Source of the DNA: Rosa chinensis
Lineage: Eukaryota > Streptophyta > Magnoliopsida > Rosales > Rosaceae
Reading direction: 5' to 3'
DNA length: 64,000 nucleotides
Assembly (NCBI RefSeq): GCF_002994745.2
Contig: NC_037094.1
Coordinates: forward strand, 67,994,819 to 68,058,818
Shown here: piece after piece, positions 8,231-18,843 of the stretch
How the letters are laid out: each line of letters starts with the position of its first letter
Position numbering within the stretch: position 1 is the stretch's first letter
Position numbers and translations under genes: made by a program
Notes under the pieces: generated by a model
Told to the model about the DNA's origin: nothing
The model's input: the letters and a program-made list of their open reading frames with translations, nothing else
Database searches by the model: none

Positions 8231-10984
8231 TGACAGGACCCACCCCGGATTTCACCCCGAAATCCGAAGTGGCCCTGCGGGGCCCATTTTTAGAAGAAAT
8301 TCTACCAAAAATTTGGCGGAACTTCCCCTAAAAGTAGGCTACCCAAAACCTGTAGGAAAACATTTACACTTTTAAAACATCCATCCTTATTCTCCTGGAG
8401 CCACCTGCTCTCCAAATCACAACTCCAATTTCACATATAATTGTCTCAACCCCAATACAATATTGATCCCATAGATTATCAGAGCAATACTAACCCACTA
8501 GGTAACAACGAAAACAGAAATAGAATGAGTACGCGGAAGCAATACTGTTGGCTATGCCTCGACTCCATGTACGCCCGACCTTAATTAACCTAGCCTGCAA
8601 ACTGGGCATTTGAAACCGAATGGCCCAGGGGAAAGTAATTGAAAAACACGTTAGTGTGAGTGGACAAAAATAAACAACTAGATAAATAATTTAAAAGAAG
8701 TAAAGTTGTAATACTTTCCCGCATTTATTTAAATTTATAAAACCTCGATGCATGCAACGTTTATAAAACATATTTCTTTAAACCAGGAAACTGGAAACTG
8801 TAATTTAAACCTGCTAAGTATCGTATCATCGGACTAGACCCCGCTAGCCCAGAAGTAATATAAAAGTAGGGGAAGAAGATAGCCATACAAATGAGCCTCC
8901 CAGGCTCGAGTGATAGACTCCCAAGCTAAAGTACTCCCATATACTCCCGTTATATACCCACACGCCACTATGTGTAGCGATTAGGATACTGGGCTTCAGC
9001 ATTACTGTCACAAAGACAGTAACCAGCGCCACAAAAGCGGACGGGCTTCGGTGATCCCACCACCTCGCCACAAAGGCGGATGAATCAATTCTAGCAATGA
9101 TAATAGTCACCCAAAGTATGGCAAAAGAAAATCCGAAAACCACATAAATCCATAAAGCTTCCCCCAAATTCTCACAGTAAGGCGAAATATCATCGACGTG
9201 TCCCACACGCCAAAAGTATCTCAAAATCAATAGCAGAACGGCGAGATCAAACAAAATCATAATTCTCAAATCGAAATCATTACTATGGCATTCCCAATGC
9301 CAAAACCAAAGATCGAATAAATAAATATGAAAACTAACTCCATCAAAATCTCATTATGAAAATCTCTTATAAAATCTCAAATCGACGAATATAAACATAA
9401 TATAAATAGTATAATTCCGGAAATCACCTCGGAAATAATTCGTCGAAAGTCATGCGTTCAAATAAAAGCCATATATCGGAGATATTTATCGAAGGCTCAA
9501 AATCCATTTCCGAATCATAATTGAAAATAATTTATAATTAATCTCCGAAAATAAATCATATTTCCGAAATTAAATCATAAATCCAAATCCGAGCATAATA
9601 GATTCGTAACTGAAATTCATATGGAAAGACAACGTCAAAATTATAATCCAAGGCAAAATATCATGCCCAATAAATAAAACGATAATTAAATAAACCAATA
9701 ATTTCAAAATAAATACATGCATCATTTACTTAAAAACAAAAGTCCACTCACAGTACTATTCCGACGATCACGCGTACGAGTTCCTTCGTCGAGCAATAGC
9801 TTAGTACGACGCCCTGTACATAAATATAATCCGTGAATAACTATTCTAATTAAATACGATTCTCAAAATCGAATCCTCATAAATCATCTCTCCAATTCTT
9901 TTCGGATTCAACCCACATCACACCCATAACACCAATTCCTCGATTTACATATTCCACAACGAAAACGAGGGAAATCCTACGGCCGGATTTCCCACAATTC
10001 AATCACAAAACTCTGAACTTCGGAAAATCACAAACAATTCCAAACTCCTCCAAAATTCACCAAACTTCACATACAAGCTCTACAACATTTCTACAATTTA
10101 ATGGGCTAAAAAATAGAATTAAAACACTGCCCTACACGCCACCAACAGTGGCAGCGCGTGGGCCCCACGTGCCGGCGGCCACCACCTCCGATGGCTACCA
10201 AATTTTGGCAGCACTACCTACTCAACAGACCCAACATTTTTCATAACTACAAAAAATTCCAATTTTACCTTAAAGGGCTCCAATTTGGCCGGTGAAATTT
10301 TTCCAGAAAAACCCAAGAACCCTAGAATTTGAAATTGTCGATTCGACCTCCACACTGCAAATCGTGGCTCAAGGATAGGGGCGAAATGATCCTTGACAAA
10401 AATCGAACCTTCGACGCCGGTTTGGTGGCCGGAGACGGCCGGAATCGGAAAATATCGGCGTTGACTCAAAACTGCTACAGTGACCGTCCTCTTCTTCTCG
10501 TTGCTGCACCTTCCACAGTTCATATTAAGCTACGAAACGAACCCAGAAATGAAGAGAAGGAAAAGAGCTTTCCAACGACATCTTATACGGCAAAATCCGT
10601 CGCCGGATGGAGGAGTTATGGCCGGAAGAAGGTGAAGAGGTCGGAGAGGAAGAGAGAAGGGAGAGGGCTCAGTAAGTTTCCGAAAATGAAAACTTACTAC
10701 AGTAACTCGGCTATTTATAGAAAATTACCATAAACAGTAACTTCCACATTTTAAGCCATAACTTTCGCATACAAACTCTGATTTTTAGGTACCACATATG
10801 CACGCGCTCGGTTTAACGCCCTCTACGATTTTCATGAAGGAAGTTTTCCTCAAATTTTGACCCGAACGAAAAGTCATCTTTTAAGGCCCCCTAAAAGTAC
10901 TGAAACGACGGTAAAAGTGAAAGTAAATATCGTTTACCGGCCTAATTATTAGTAAACGGGTAAATTAAGATACGGGACGTTACA
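8231..10984 (-). mobile_element. Solo LTR of a Tekay-like Ty3/gypsy element
   Basis: Begins TGACAGGACCC and ends GGGACGTTACA, so the LTR reads TGTAACGTCCC to CCTGTCA on the minus strand. It is flanked by a perfect 5-bp duplication TTACT (8226-8230 and 10985-10989), which proves a solo LTR made by recombination. Two more copies are at 27812-30473 and 56720-59566. Length is 2754 bp, long for an LTR but in the range of plant chromoviruses. Frames inside (for example 8844-9269 and 10329-10733) are not conserved between copies and are not called as genes. Confidence 0.92.
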
Positions 10985-11158
10985 TTACTAATCTAACAGT
11001 CCTCATTTTAATGGAAAGGAATACATATCTGATTGGCATGAAGAATCTAAAATTCGAGACCTCAAGCAGATATAAATTCCTCATCCAACACATCCAGCAC
11101 TAAATCAAGTAAATCATGAATCAAAAAGTCAAACTGTATTCACACCAAATAAGCTTAC

Positions 11159-11528
11159 CTTATACAATGAACCAAAACCCTCCTCCTTGATCATGGTCCT
11201 GGAAACTTGTCCAGCTGATCCTCGACCCAATTTAATTCTCAACTACACCAAAACCAACACAACAAAAACCAATTAAACCATTGATCCCATTAAACCACAT
11301 TACACCACTAAACCAAATCACAATCCGAAATAGACCCACAAATCATAGATCTAAAACCCATCAAAAGAAACCAACTTTAAGCTCAAAGACCTGAGTTGGA
11401 ATCATGGGTCCAATCCAAATCTCACAGAAATTACTATCTTGATGCATTTCAACACTCACCTTCATCATATCGACGGGTTGGATGATTTTAGCAACAGGAT
11501 TTCCCTCCATCCCTTCTTGCAGATTGCA
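11159..11528 (-). pseudogene. Mitochondrial carrier (dicarboxylate/oxoglutarate type) fragment
   Basis: Two adjoining minus-strand exons with consensus splice sites: 11460-11528 (encoding NPVAKIIQPVDMMK, donor GTGAG) and 11159-11242 (LRIKLGRGSAGQVS to GFGSLYK, donor GTAAG). Together they cover the first mitochondrial carrier signature (QPVDMMK, a form of PxDxxK) and the following matrix loop, as in plant dicarboxylate/tricarboxylate carriers of the inner mitochondrial membrane. Only about 51 of roughly 300 residues are here, no other carrier exon is seen, and the solo LTR lies next to it. A relic or captured piece, not a gene. Confidence 0.7.
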
Positions 11529-11689
11529 CTAATGAACAAAAGAAAAAAAATTCAATTCATAAATTTAATTGAATATAGTTTCTGATCCTAAACAGTTAAT
11601 TCTCATCCCCAATCCTATCATCACTACCATTAACAAAATCAATCATCCATGAAATGCAAATATGAATTAAAAAAAGGCCACTCTATACC

Positions 11690-12030
11690 TTAAGATCGAG
11701 CAAGGAAGAGTAGGACTGTCTGCGAGACAACTTAAACTTGCGAAGCAGAATCTCAATCCCAACTCTGACACCATATGTTAGCAGAAAGCTCTAACAGAGG
11801 TTCTCAATCACACAACATTGGTGCGCTGGAAGCTGGAGCTCCTCAATGGCATCGCGGAGGGGGTCGAAGGCGTCTAGGGACAGCAGCGAGGTTGGGGGTT
11901 TGGAGAGAGATGACGGTGGCGACATTGCTGAGAGGATTTTTGACCTTGAGGTTTGGACTTGGCATCTGCGGAAGAGTAGATGAAAACAAAATTAAACCTC
12001 TAGCATCTCATCCACATAAAGGATTATGAA
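11690..12030 (-). pseudogene. Unrecognised exon-like pieces, GC-rich
   Basis: On the minus strand a GC-rich block (about 11780-11930) could encode an N-terminus beginning MSPPSSLSKPPTS, followed by 11695-11760 ending FKLSRRQSYSSLLDLK before a possible donor. A stop lies between them. The base composition is unlike the surrounding AT-rich DNA, which suggests host coding origin. I do not recognise the protein. Confidence 0.35.
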
Positions 12031-12389
12031 TCGACCATCTGGCATACCATCTAATTCGGATATGGATATAGGAGACACGTTATGATCTGGATGGAGCATA
12101 TAGATCTGGCAAGAAGAAAAAGTCATAGACAGATAGAGGAGGAGAGAGAAGTACCCAGCTGTGGTGAGATTTGTTTTGCTCAGAGCTAAGGAATCAGAGC
12201 TCCAATTTGTTCGACGAGGAAGAGATCAAGAGATGCACAAAGAGAGAGAGAGAGAGAGAGAAGAGAGAGGTCAACTGTAAAATAGAGGCCAAAGTGCGAA
12301 TATGTTTGGGAAAAAAAGAAGTGGGAAGTTTAACTTTTGACGAAAAAAATAGGCGGGGCAGCAATATTTTGCTCCTGTTTTTTTAAGTC

Positions 12390-12469
12390 GTCCTCATAAG
12401 CTTATTAGGACACCCCGGTCAAAAAGTGTCCTCATATGGTGTCCTTATATGGGCTATCTGTAGTAGTGT
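12390..12469 (-). mobile_element. CACTA transposon terminus (one end only)
   Basis: The sequence ends ctgtagtagtg at 12469, so its minus-strand reading begins CACTACTACAGATAGC, a typical En/Spm (CACTA) end, followed by short sub-terminal repeats of the type rGGACACy. No matching left end was found in the window, so the element is truncated or its other end was removed, perhaps with the viral rearrangement. The relics at 5737-12030 may be its cargo. Confidence 0.6.
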
Positions 12470-13038
12470 ACCTTAACTTATTATTTATGCATATAACATT
12501 CGTACACGCTGTTAATAACACCGTCAACTCAAGTGTCATGTAGTTTTTTGCCATGAGTATTTTCGTCCATTTATGTTTTCCCACCAAAAATTCTATGGCA
12601 GAGGATCTAAAATTCCTTTCCTTTTGCTGAAAATAAAATCTGTCATCAAGGAAAATATAATATTTGGTTTTATGGAAGATCTATTTAAGTTATTGTACTG
12701 AAATTTTGACTTATTGCTATGATCCCAGGAAACAAATTAATTAAAGTGAGAAGAGGTGAGAGATTTATCCTTTTTTAGCCTGCTAATCCACAAATAGAGA
12801 GTGGCTTAGATGAGATCGGATTGTCTACTAACTTTATTAATTGTTGATTCTATATCATCCTATCTTTGTTCTTCAAGTGTAATTTGTTGGGTAGATACTA
12901 GTTTTCTTTCAAGTTCTAGGCTTTAAGCCTTTTCTCTTTTAATTGTAGAACTCTTCAGACAAAAAAGAAAAAATGCTTGTTCAATTCATTATGCATAATC
13001 AATTTCAATACCAATTATAACAGATCGTCTAGTAGAGT
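12470..13038. other. AT-rich intergenic DNA, nothing identified
   Basis: No supported frame, no clear inverted or tandem repeat, and no element boundary between the CACTA terminus and the copia LTR. Confidence 0.5.
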
Positions 13039-13233
13039 TGTAGAAGTTTCTAGAAACTTTTAGGATCTATGGTTGTTTTAGTTATTTGCTTTCTCTTTAA
13101 ATCTAGATCCTGTTTAAGGACACCTAGTTTGTGTGTCTGACCCAAACTCTGATTACTTGTCTTAGTTGTAATAGGGTTAGTCTTACTGATATCTACGGAG
13201 ATATTTCAATCATTGTATGATTTAGTTACATTG
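13039..13233 (+). mobile_element. Copia-type LTR, 5' part (split by Tat element 1)
   Basis: TGTAGAAGTTTCTAG starts an LTR that is interrupted at 13233 by the Tat insertion and resumes at 25115 as taagacacatattc. It is followed by a primer-site-like CGTTATCAGCATG just after 25212. Joined across the insertion, the LTR would be about 290 bp. The primer-site form is common in plant Ty1-copia elements. The left border is chosen from the TG start and is less certain than the right. Confidence 0.6.
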
Positions 13234-13747
13234 TGTTAATGTCTAAAAGTCTAGCGGTAGCCGGACTTTAGCTAACGCTGATCCGATGGGCGGATCGATA
13301 CTTATGTTGTTGTAGTTCCCGTTACCTATCAAGTGAAATACAAAGGGGCGTCAGAGGGAGACCGCGCTGGGCGGTCTTCAGCTCTCCGATGCCTAAGTTA
13401 GTCGATGTATTTATGTTGACAAAGTAACAGTAAGCAAGTATTGAATGCGTAATAAATGAGGAGAGAGGAGAGGACCTTTTATAGGTGAGGAAGAGGATGA
13501 TCTTCTCCTTGTTTTCGATGTGGGACTAATGTGCTTCAGTTCCCAGTTTCAGTAGCTTCTGATGCTAACTTGACACGGCGCGTGGCGGCGCGTCGGCGGT
13601 GCTTTGGGGTTGCTCCGGGGCTCAGGCGGTAACCTGGCTAGCTGTCTTTACGCCAGTCACTTATATGGTGGGCGTTGGTACCCCTGGCGGTACAATGAGC
13701 GTGGCTCATTATAGCTAATTATGCTTGCAAATGCACATGTATGTACA
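13234..13747 (-). repeat. 3' LTR of Tat-1
   Basis: 514 bp, TG to CA. It contains a TATA-like CCTATAAAAGG on the minus strand at about 13474-13485. It has 10 bp more than its partner, at the doubled gcgtggcggc motif near 13577. Confidence 0.95.
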
Positions 13748-13767
13748 AGTCCCCCAAATCCCCAGTC
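13748..13767 (-). other. Polypurine tract of Tat-1
   Basis: On the minus strand the bases directly before the 3' LTR read GGGGATTTGGGGGACT, the purine-rich primer for plus-strand DNA synthesis. Confidence 0.8.
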
Positions 13768-14395
13768 AAGGAGGGCAATCTTGGTTGGGGAGTTGATCGG
13801 CGGTTTGAATCGTTTCTCCCGCTAGACTTTGCAGAAGCATAATTAGCGTCAGTGCGTCGTCAACCATGGATTTACTGAGCAAACGCTTTGTGCCCTTTCT
13901 GGTGGGCCCCTGCTAGGCCCCCCAGGGAGTCCCCCACTCCCCGGCTAAGATGGACCTCCGGATGGTCGTTATTATTGTTTGTTGAGGGGGAGCTGCATGG
14001 AGCAGCGCTGCACGGAGCAGAGGGTGTTGGGTTGTGAGCCCAATCTTAGCACCCAAGTGACGGGGGTCAACGTACCTGATCAGGGCTGTCGTAGACTGTT
14101 GACTAGTCCCCGTGTCCCGTAGGGACATTCTGACCGTAACTCCGCGTGGCGGCGTTGTCAGAGAGGCCTGGCCTCGGGATCCGCCGCTGGCGGAAGTCCC
14201 CCTGCTAGATGTAGCAGGAAGCAGCGTCAAGTAGACGTGCTTGGTGGTATTTTATTGAGCGGTATTGCGCTGAATAAAGTACGCAGCTTGTCAGTTGAGA
14301 AAGGGGGGTCCGCTAGCGGTGTGCTGTGTAGCGGAGGACGCCCCGTTTACCGAATGACGAGGGAAGTTCCGGTGGAGACTTCGATGGTGACAAGA

Positions 14396-14975
14396 AAAGT
14401 TCCGCTGGCGGGGTGTCGCTCAGTGGACTGTCACCTGAGATGACAAGTGAGAAAATCCTCTGGCGGGGTTTCGCTCAGCGGAGACTCCGTCACTTGGAGA
14501 ATGGCAAGTGAAGGTCCGCTGGCGGGGTTTCGCTCAGCGGAGACTCCGTCACTTGGAGAATGGCAAGTGAAGGTCCGCTGGCGGGGTTTCGCTCAGCGGA
14601 GAATCCGTCACTTGGAGAATGGCAAGTGAAGGTCCGCTGGCGGGGTTTCGCTCAGCGGAGACTGCGTCACTTGGAGAATGGCAAGTGAAGGTCCGCTGGC
14701 GGGGTTTCGCTCAGCGGAGACTCCGTCACTTGGAGAATGGCAAGTAAAGGTCCGCTGGCGGGGTTTCGCTCAGCGGAGACTCCGTCACTTGGAGAATGGC
14801 AAGTAAAGGTCCGCTGGCGGGGTTTCGCTCAGCGGAGACTCCGTCACTTGGAGAATGGCAAGTGACGGTCCACTGGCGGGGTTTCGCTCAGCGGAGAATC
14901 CGTTACTTGAATGACAAGTGACGATCCGCTGGCGGGGTTCCGCTCAGCGGAGACTCCGTCACTTGGGGTTTCTTC
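14396..14975 (+). repeat. 59-bp tandem array in Tat-1, about 10 copies
   Basis: Units start with GGTCCGCTGGCGGGGTTTCG at 14513, 14572, 14631, 14690, 14749 and 14808, a strict 59-bp period, with degenerate units on both sides. Each unit carries the near-palindromic pair CCGCTGGCGG and CAGCGGAG. A homologous 60-bp array stands at the same place in Tat-2 (54374-55260). It lies about 250 bp upstream of the TATA-like core of the antisense gene. Frames read across it are artefacts of the period. Confidence 0.95.
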
Positions 14976-15218
14976 TCAAGTGGTGACTTCCCTTGGAAGC
15001 TGAAGAAGACGACGGTTGACACGTGGCCAACTCATAGAGGGTTAGCGTGTGGAGGTTTGTCTGCTAAGCCTAGCCGTCTTCTCGTCATTAATGTGAGTAA
15101 TGATGGGTTTCGTAACCGAGGCGACGCCTCGGCTAATCCAGGGAGTTAGTGAAGACGTGGGACACGTGTACGGTTGCTACGTGATGTCGTTTTGTAGCGG
15201 ACGGCTCAGGATTACTTG

Positions 15219-15236
15219 ATGTTGACATAAAAAGGG
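15219..15236 (+). promoter_or_regulatory. Core promoter-like motif of the Tat-1 antisense gene
   Basis: GATGTTGACATAAAAAGG places a TATA-like box 0.5 kb before the antisense start codon. The same string, with one or two changes, is found on the matching strand of Tat-2 at 54103-54121, although the surrounding DNA has diverged. That conservation and its position relative to the tandem array support a promoter role; transcription start itself is inferred. Confidence 0.55.
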
Positions 15237-15729
15237 GGGAACTGAGCGAGTTTCGACACTTCTGGAAAATCTTCAAATCTGAGTTGCCTCCTTCAAGCCT
15301 TGTTCGTCTGCGAATTGCGAAGGAGATCCCCGGGTTTGCGTGGAGTAGTCGGACTGGAGAGGACGAAATCTGTCAGTGAAGACGAGCTGCACTCCAAAGT
15401 CTTCGACGTGAGGTTGGTATTTCGGATCCTTTTCCTGTTTCATTGAATCTCCCATGGTGGTTTCTGGGTTTTTGTATTTCTGTTAATGGTATGATATTGC
15501 TTCTGTGTTATTCTCGGAGGGTGTAGGGAGAGATTTGAGGGAGGTTACGGTGTTTGACAGAAAGTTGGGGTTTTGGGTTTTGCTAGATGGTCCAATCTGA
15601 GTTGAGTGTGTGGTTGTTTTTGTTTTGGTATTTTTGTGGGTAATTGTTCTTGACATCTTTGGCTATATCTGATGTGAGAGTAGGTTAGATCTGTATTTGT
15701 GCTGACTGATGTGGGTTTTAGGGTTTGGG

Positions 15730-16600
15730 ATGGCCAACGTCATAGAGATTTCGAGCAGTGAGGATTCCGGGTCTGACGTGTCGTTCAGCGTGGCGGATAT
15801 GACTTTTATTGACTCGTTGCGTCCGTCTGCCCATGCAGGAACCTCACTGCCAGAACCGCTTGAAGTTGAGCCACTTCAGACCATCCCCTGGGAAGTAGCT
15901 ATGGATCGTGGTTCGCGTCCAGAGAGCTCCAGGGCGGGTGAGGTTGCTAGGCGCGACGAGCGCTTGGCGAGCAATAGTGCTGCTAGCGGCTCCGCTGGCG
16001 AAGGGGAAGTGCCGGGCCAAAATGTCGAGTCGGCGTGGTACCTCTCAGACGGCACCGCCGTCGACGAGGCAGGTGGGCGGATGGATGCCGCCGCCGTTAA
16101 CCGGATGAAGCGGACGTTCCGGTTGCCGGGCTCGGTGAAGCTGCGCCCGCCGACAGCGGATGAGAAGGCCTCGATGCTCTCAGCGGGATGTGCTGCCGTG
16201 CACGAGGCCATATTCCGCCAAGGAGTGACATTCCCGCTGGTGCCCAATCTCCAAATTCTTGTGTGCGAGTTTGGCCTTGCCCTTGGTCAGATCTGTCCCA
16301 ACATGTGGCGGTTGATGTTGGCGATGAACTCCTTGTGGCGCTTGTCGGGGTGCGAGGGGCCTACCGTGGCGGAAGTGCTTCATTTCTACGAGCTAGTGTA
16401 TGTGAAGCGCCGAGGTTGCAGAGGGTGTGTGAACCTGAGCCGCCGCCAGGGAGCGCCCAAGTTGATTGAGAATCTAAGGGACTCAATGTCCTACTGGCGG
16501 GGGACCTTCTGCGTCGCCACAGATGGCTGGGAGTACCACACCAGGTCGAATGTGGAGGGGCCGACGTTTAAGACTAAGTCGGAATTCCAGCCCATCCGAG
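15730..16600 (+). CDS. Tat-1 antisense accessory gene, first coding block
   Basis: A plus-strand frame, opposite to gag-pol, of the 'putative gypsy type transposon' type (Pfam PF04195, Transposase_28). I start it at 15730 (MANVIEISSSEDSGSD) and not 15709, because an acceptor-like ttttag precedes it and the Tat-2 relic keeps the same MANVVEISSSEDS start. An acidic serine-rich N-terminus is followed by an Ala/Gly-rich linker. The conserved domain starts near residue 135 (RLPGSVKLRPP) and includes EAIFRQGVTFPL, VLHFYELVYVKR and GTFCVATDGWE. The donor cgag|gttggc at about 16600 ends the block; the frame otherwise runs on to a stop at 16698. Accessory antisense genes are known in the Tat element Grande, where the product is nuclear. 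Function is unproven. Confidence 0.65.
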
Positions 16601-16689
16601 GTTGGCAACTGGTTTCCGCTAAAAATAACTGGCGGGTTCAAACTTTTGCAAACCTGCGCTTTTTGTTAATGATTATTGTGTTTGTGCAG

Positions 16690-16831
16690 CGGGACTGAGG
16701 TACATTTTGACGCGCTAAGAGGAGTGTCGCGTGGCGAGGATCCGTGGCTGCTGGCGGAACCGCAATTTGCTTGACTTCCGTCTTCTGACCGGTTGGGAAT
16801 TGCTGGTCGACCTGCGGCTAACTCGTTCTAT
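16690..16831 (+). pseudogene. Tat-1 antisense gene, middle block with frame break
   Basis: Between a gtttgtgcag acceptor and a ctattg|gtgag donor the sequence encodes family-like pieces in two different frames: TEVHFDALRGVSRGEDPW, then after about 16775 LDFRLLTGWELLVDL. No single frame crosses the block without a stop. Either a one- or two-base indel broke this copy, or the true splicing differs from what I infer. Confidence 0.45.
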
Positions 16832-16909
16832 TGGTGAGAACATTTCCGCCACACCTCTCTTTTTTTGTAAGTGATCCGGACTGACGGGTGTTTGTGTTTT
16901 TCTTTGCAG

Positions 16910-18417
16910 AAACCCCGCCCGGTAACAAATCTAGTCGCGACGCCTTCGAAAAAGCAATGGATCGTGCCGAGATAGAAAATTTTCTGGAGGCTATGTATGC
17001 CGAGGGGCTGGCGGCCCAGCAGACGGTGGTGAACCCGGAGACGCTGGTGCTGAGCCAGTCCGAGGTTGCGGTGGAGCTGCCGATGCCGCACCACTCCCAT
17101 CTGGGTGAGGATGGTCTGCCGGTAGTACAGGCGGATACTCAAGCAGGCGGCGGGGATAGGGGGATTGTTGCTACCGGGCCGCGGGAGCGGATGCCTACCA
17201 CCCGGCGCGGTCCTCAAAAGAAGACGGTGCAGCCGACGGAGACTGCCACCGAGTCCAGGGGTGAGCCGCCGGTGCGGGTGACGAGGACCGCTGCTGGGAC
17301 ACAAAGGGCGCTGGAGAAAAAACGCCGGCAGCCTGACTCCCCCGTTAAGGAAGAGGAAGAAGGGGTGGTGATCGGAGTCCGCCAACAAAAGAAGGCCCGG
17401 CAAGCTGTGTCGAAGGTTGCCGTGGCGGAGGGAGAGGCGGCAGCCGTCAGTGACCTGGACTCCTTCGCCGAGTATGCGCCATTCATGACAGAAGGGGAGC
17501 GGGCGTTCCTTTTCCATTTGTGCGAGCGGCTGGGGTTCGGGGGTCTGGCGGGCCTATCGCTCCCGACGGCAATTGACCAATCGCCCTTCAGCTCGGCGTT
17601 TGGTCAAATATCTGCGGGATTACATGGTATGTTCGAGGCGGCGTCAAAGCAGCCCCGGATTGAGGAAGAGCTCAGGGGAGAAATCGGAGGTCTCCAGAGG
17701 GAGTTGGCGGAGGCCAAGGAGAGACTGACGGAGGTCGAGCGGGCACTGGTCAAGGCGGAGTGTGATTATGCGGACGCTCGTGGCAAGCTTAATGCGGCCA
17801 TCCGGCGGGATCTGGAGAGGAATGAGCGCGTCTCCAAGTTGGAGCAGGAGATCGCGCTGCTGCAGGAGCGGATAGCCGCTAAAGATAAGAAGCTCATTAT
17901 TGTGCAGCGGGAGTCTGCCGCCAGACTGGATGAGGTGCAGCGGCTGGACGGGGAGGTTAACCGCCTGAAAAATGAACAGAGTTCCTCAGCGGCCGCCGCC
18001 GTTGAAGCGTTCAAGCTGTCGGCGGAGTATAAAAAGACATTGACCGAAGCGGCGAAGACTGGGGCCCGGGCCAATATAGACATGTTGAAGCGGAAGGGCG
18101 CCATTGACTTTGCAAAGGCGTCACAGCCCGACGTGCCGGTGGTCGAGAGTGTCCCGCCGGAGACAGAAGTCGTGCCTGACCCTGCGGCAGGTACTCACTC
18201 GGGCAGCGGGGAAAGTGGCTCCCATCCGCCGGAAAGGTCCCGGCAGACTCCCCAGCAGACCCCGTCGGAGGTGTCACGTGCCGGATTTCTGGAGGCACAC
18301 ACCCGGGCGGATGGTACTATAGAGACTCCCAGTCCGACAGCTCGAGGGTCCGATCAGGCGAGCCGATCGGTCGTGCCGCCGCCAGTTGAAGCCGTAGAAG
18401 CTGAAGACAACCGCTGA
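16910..18417 (+). CDS. Tat-1 antisense accessory gene, last coding block
   Basis: About 502 open codons from the acceptor tttttctttgcag at 16909 to the stop at 18415-18417. The apparent methionine at 16888 lies in the intron. It opens with a short conserved segment (ETPPGNKSSRDAFEKAMD), also kept in Tat-2 near 52330-52380. It then has a charged, KR-rich stretch with possible nuclear signals (EKKRRQP and QQKKARQA), a long coiled coil (roughly residues 240-350 of the block, with repeated leucine and glutamate heptads such as LEQEIALLQERI), and a disordered Pro/Ser/Glu-rich tail. It has no catalytic motif that I can see. It stays open for 1.5 kb despite the break upstream, as expected of a recent insertion. 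Confidence 0.6.
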
Positions 18418-18438
18418 AGCTAGCTGAGACTTCCATAG

Positions 18439-18461
18439 TTTTTTTTTTTTTTTTTTTTTTT
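18439..18461 (+). repeat. Poly-T run after the antisense gene
   Basis: More than 20 consecutive T, 22 bases past the stop codon of the antisense gene and followed by aataatgaa. On the gag-pol strand it is a poly-A run just downstream of pol. It may mark transcript 3' ends or be simple slippage. Confidence 0.6.
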
Positions 18462-18843
18462 GACACTTTGTAATAATGAACTACTTTGGGTGGGGAGTCC
18501 CAGCCCTGAAATGAAATTTCAGAGATTGACGTTTGTCATGATGTGTTTGTACCGCTAGAGTTTTGACGTAGAGATTTTTCTTTTGCCAAGCAATGAAACA
18601 TTAAAGGAATTAAAATTGGTCCAAGTGCACCACGTAGCGGACGTGGTCCGCTGACGATTGCTGGCGTTGCCAGTTGCCCTCAGTGCTAGACTTGGTAACA
18701 ATGGTTTGAATAATTCCTCGTTTCATTGATAGCTGACTGATCAGCGTTTACAAAAGAGGGGTAGTACCCGTTGGGTAGCTTCCCTTAGCTAAATATTGAA
18801 CAAAAATTTAGCTAAGTCAAGATGCTCTTGGGTAGCGGCATGA

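Noticed and set aside
10329..10733. 134-residue frame inside the solo LTR
   Set aside because: Not conserved in the two other LTR copies at the corresponding place.
14237..14629. Two adjoining plus frames with repeated residues
   Set aside because: They follow the 59-bp tandem units; 59 is not a multiple of three and the frames have no start context.
14396..14975. Regularly spaced repeats resembling a CRISPR array
   Set aside because: Units are contiguous with no unique spacers, in a plant retrotransposon.
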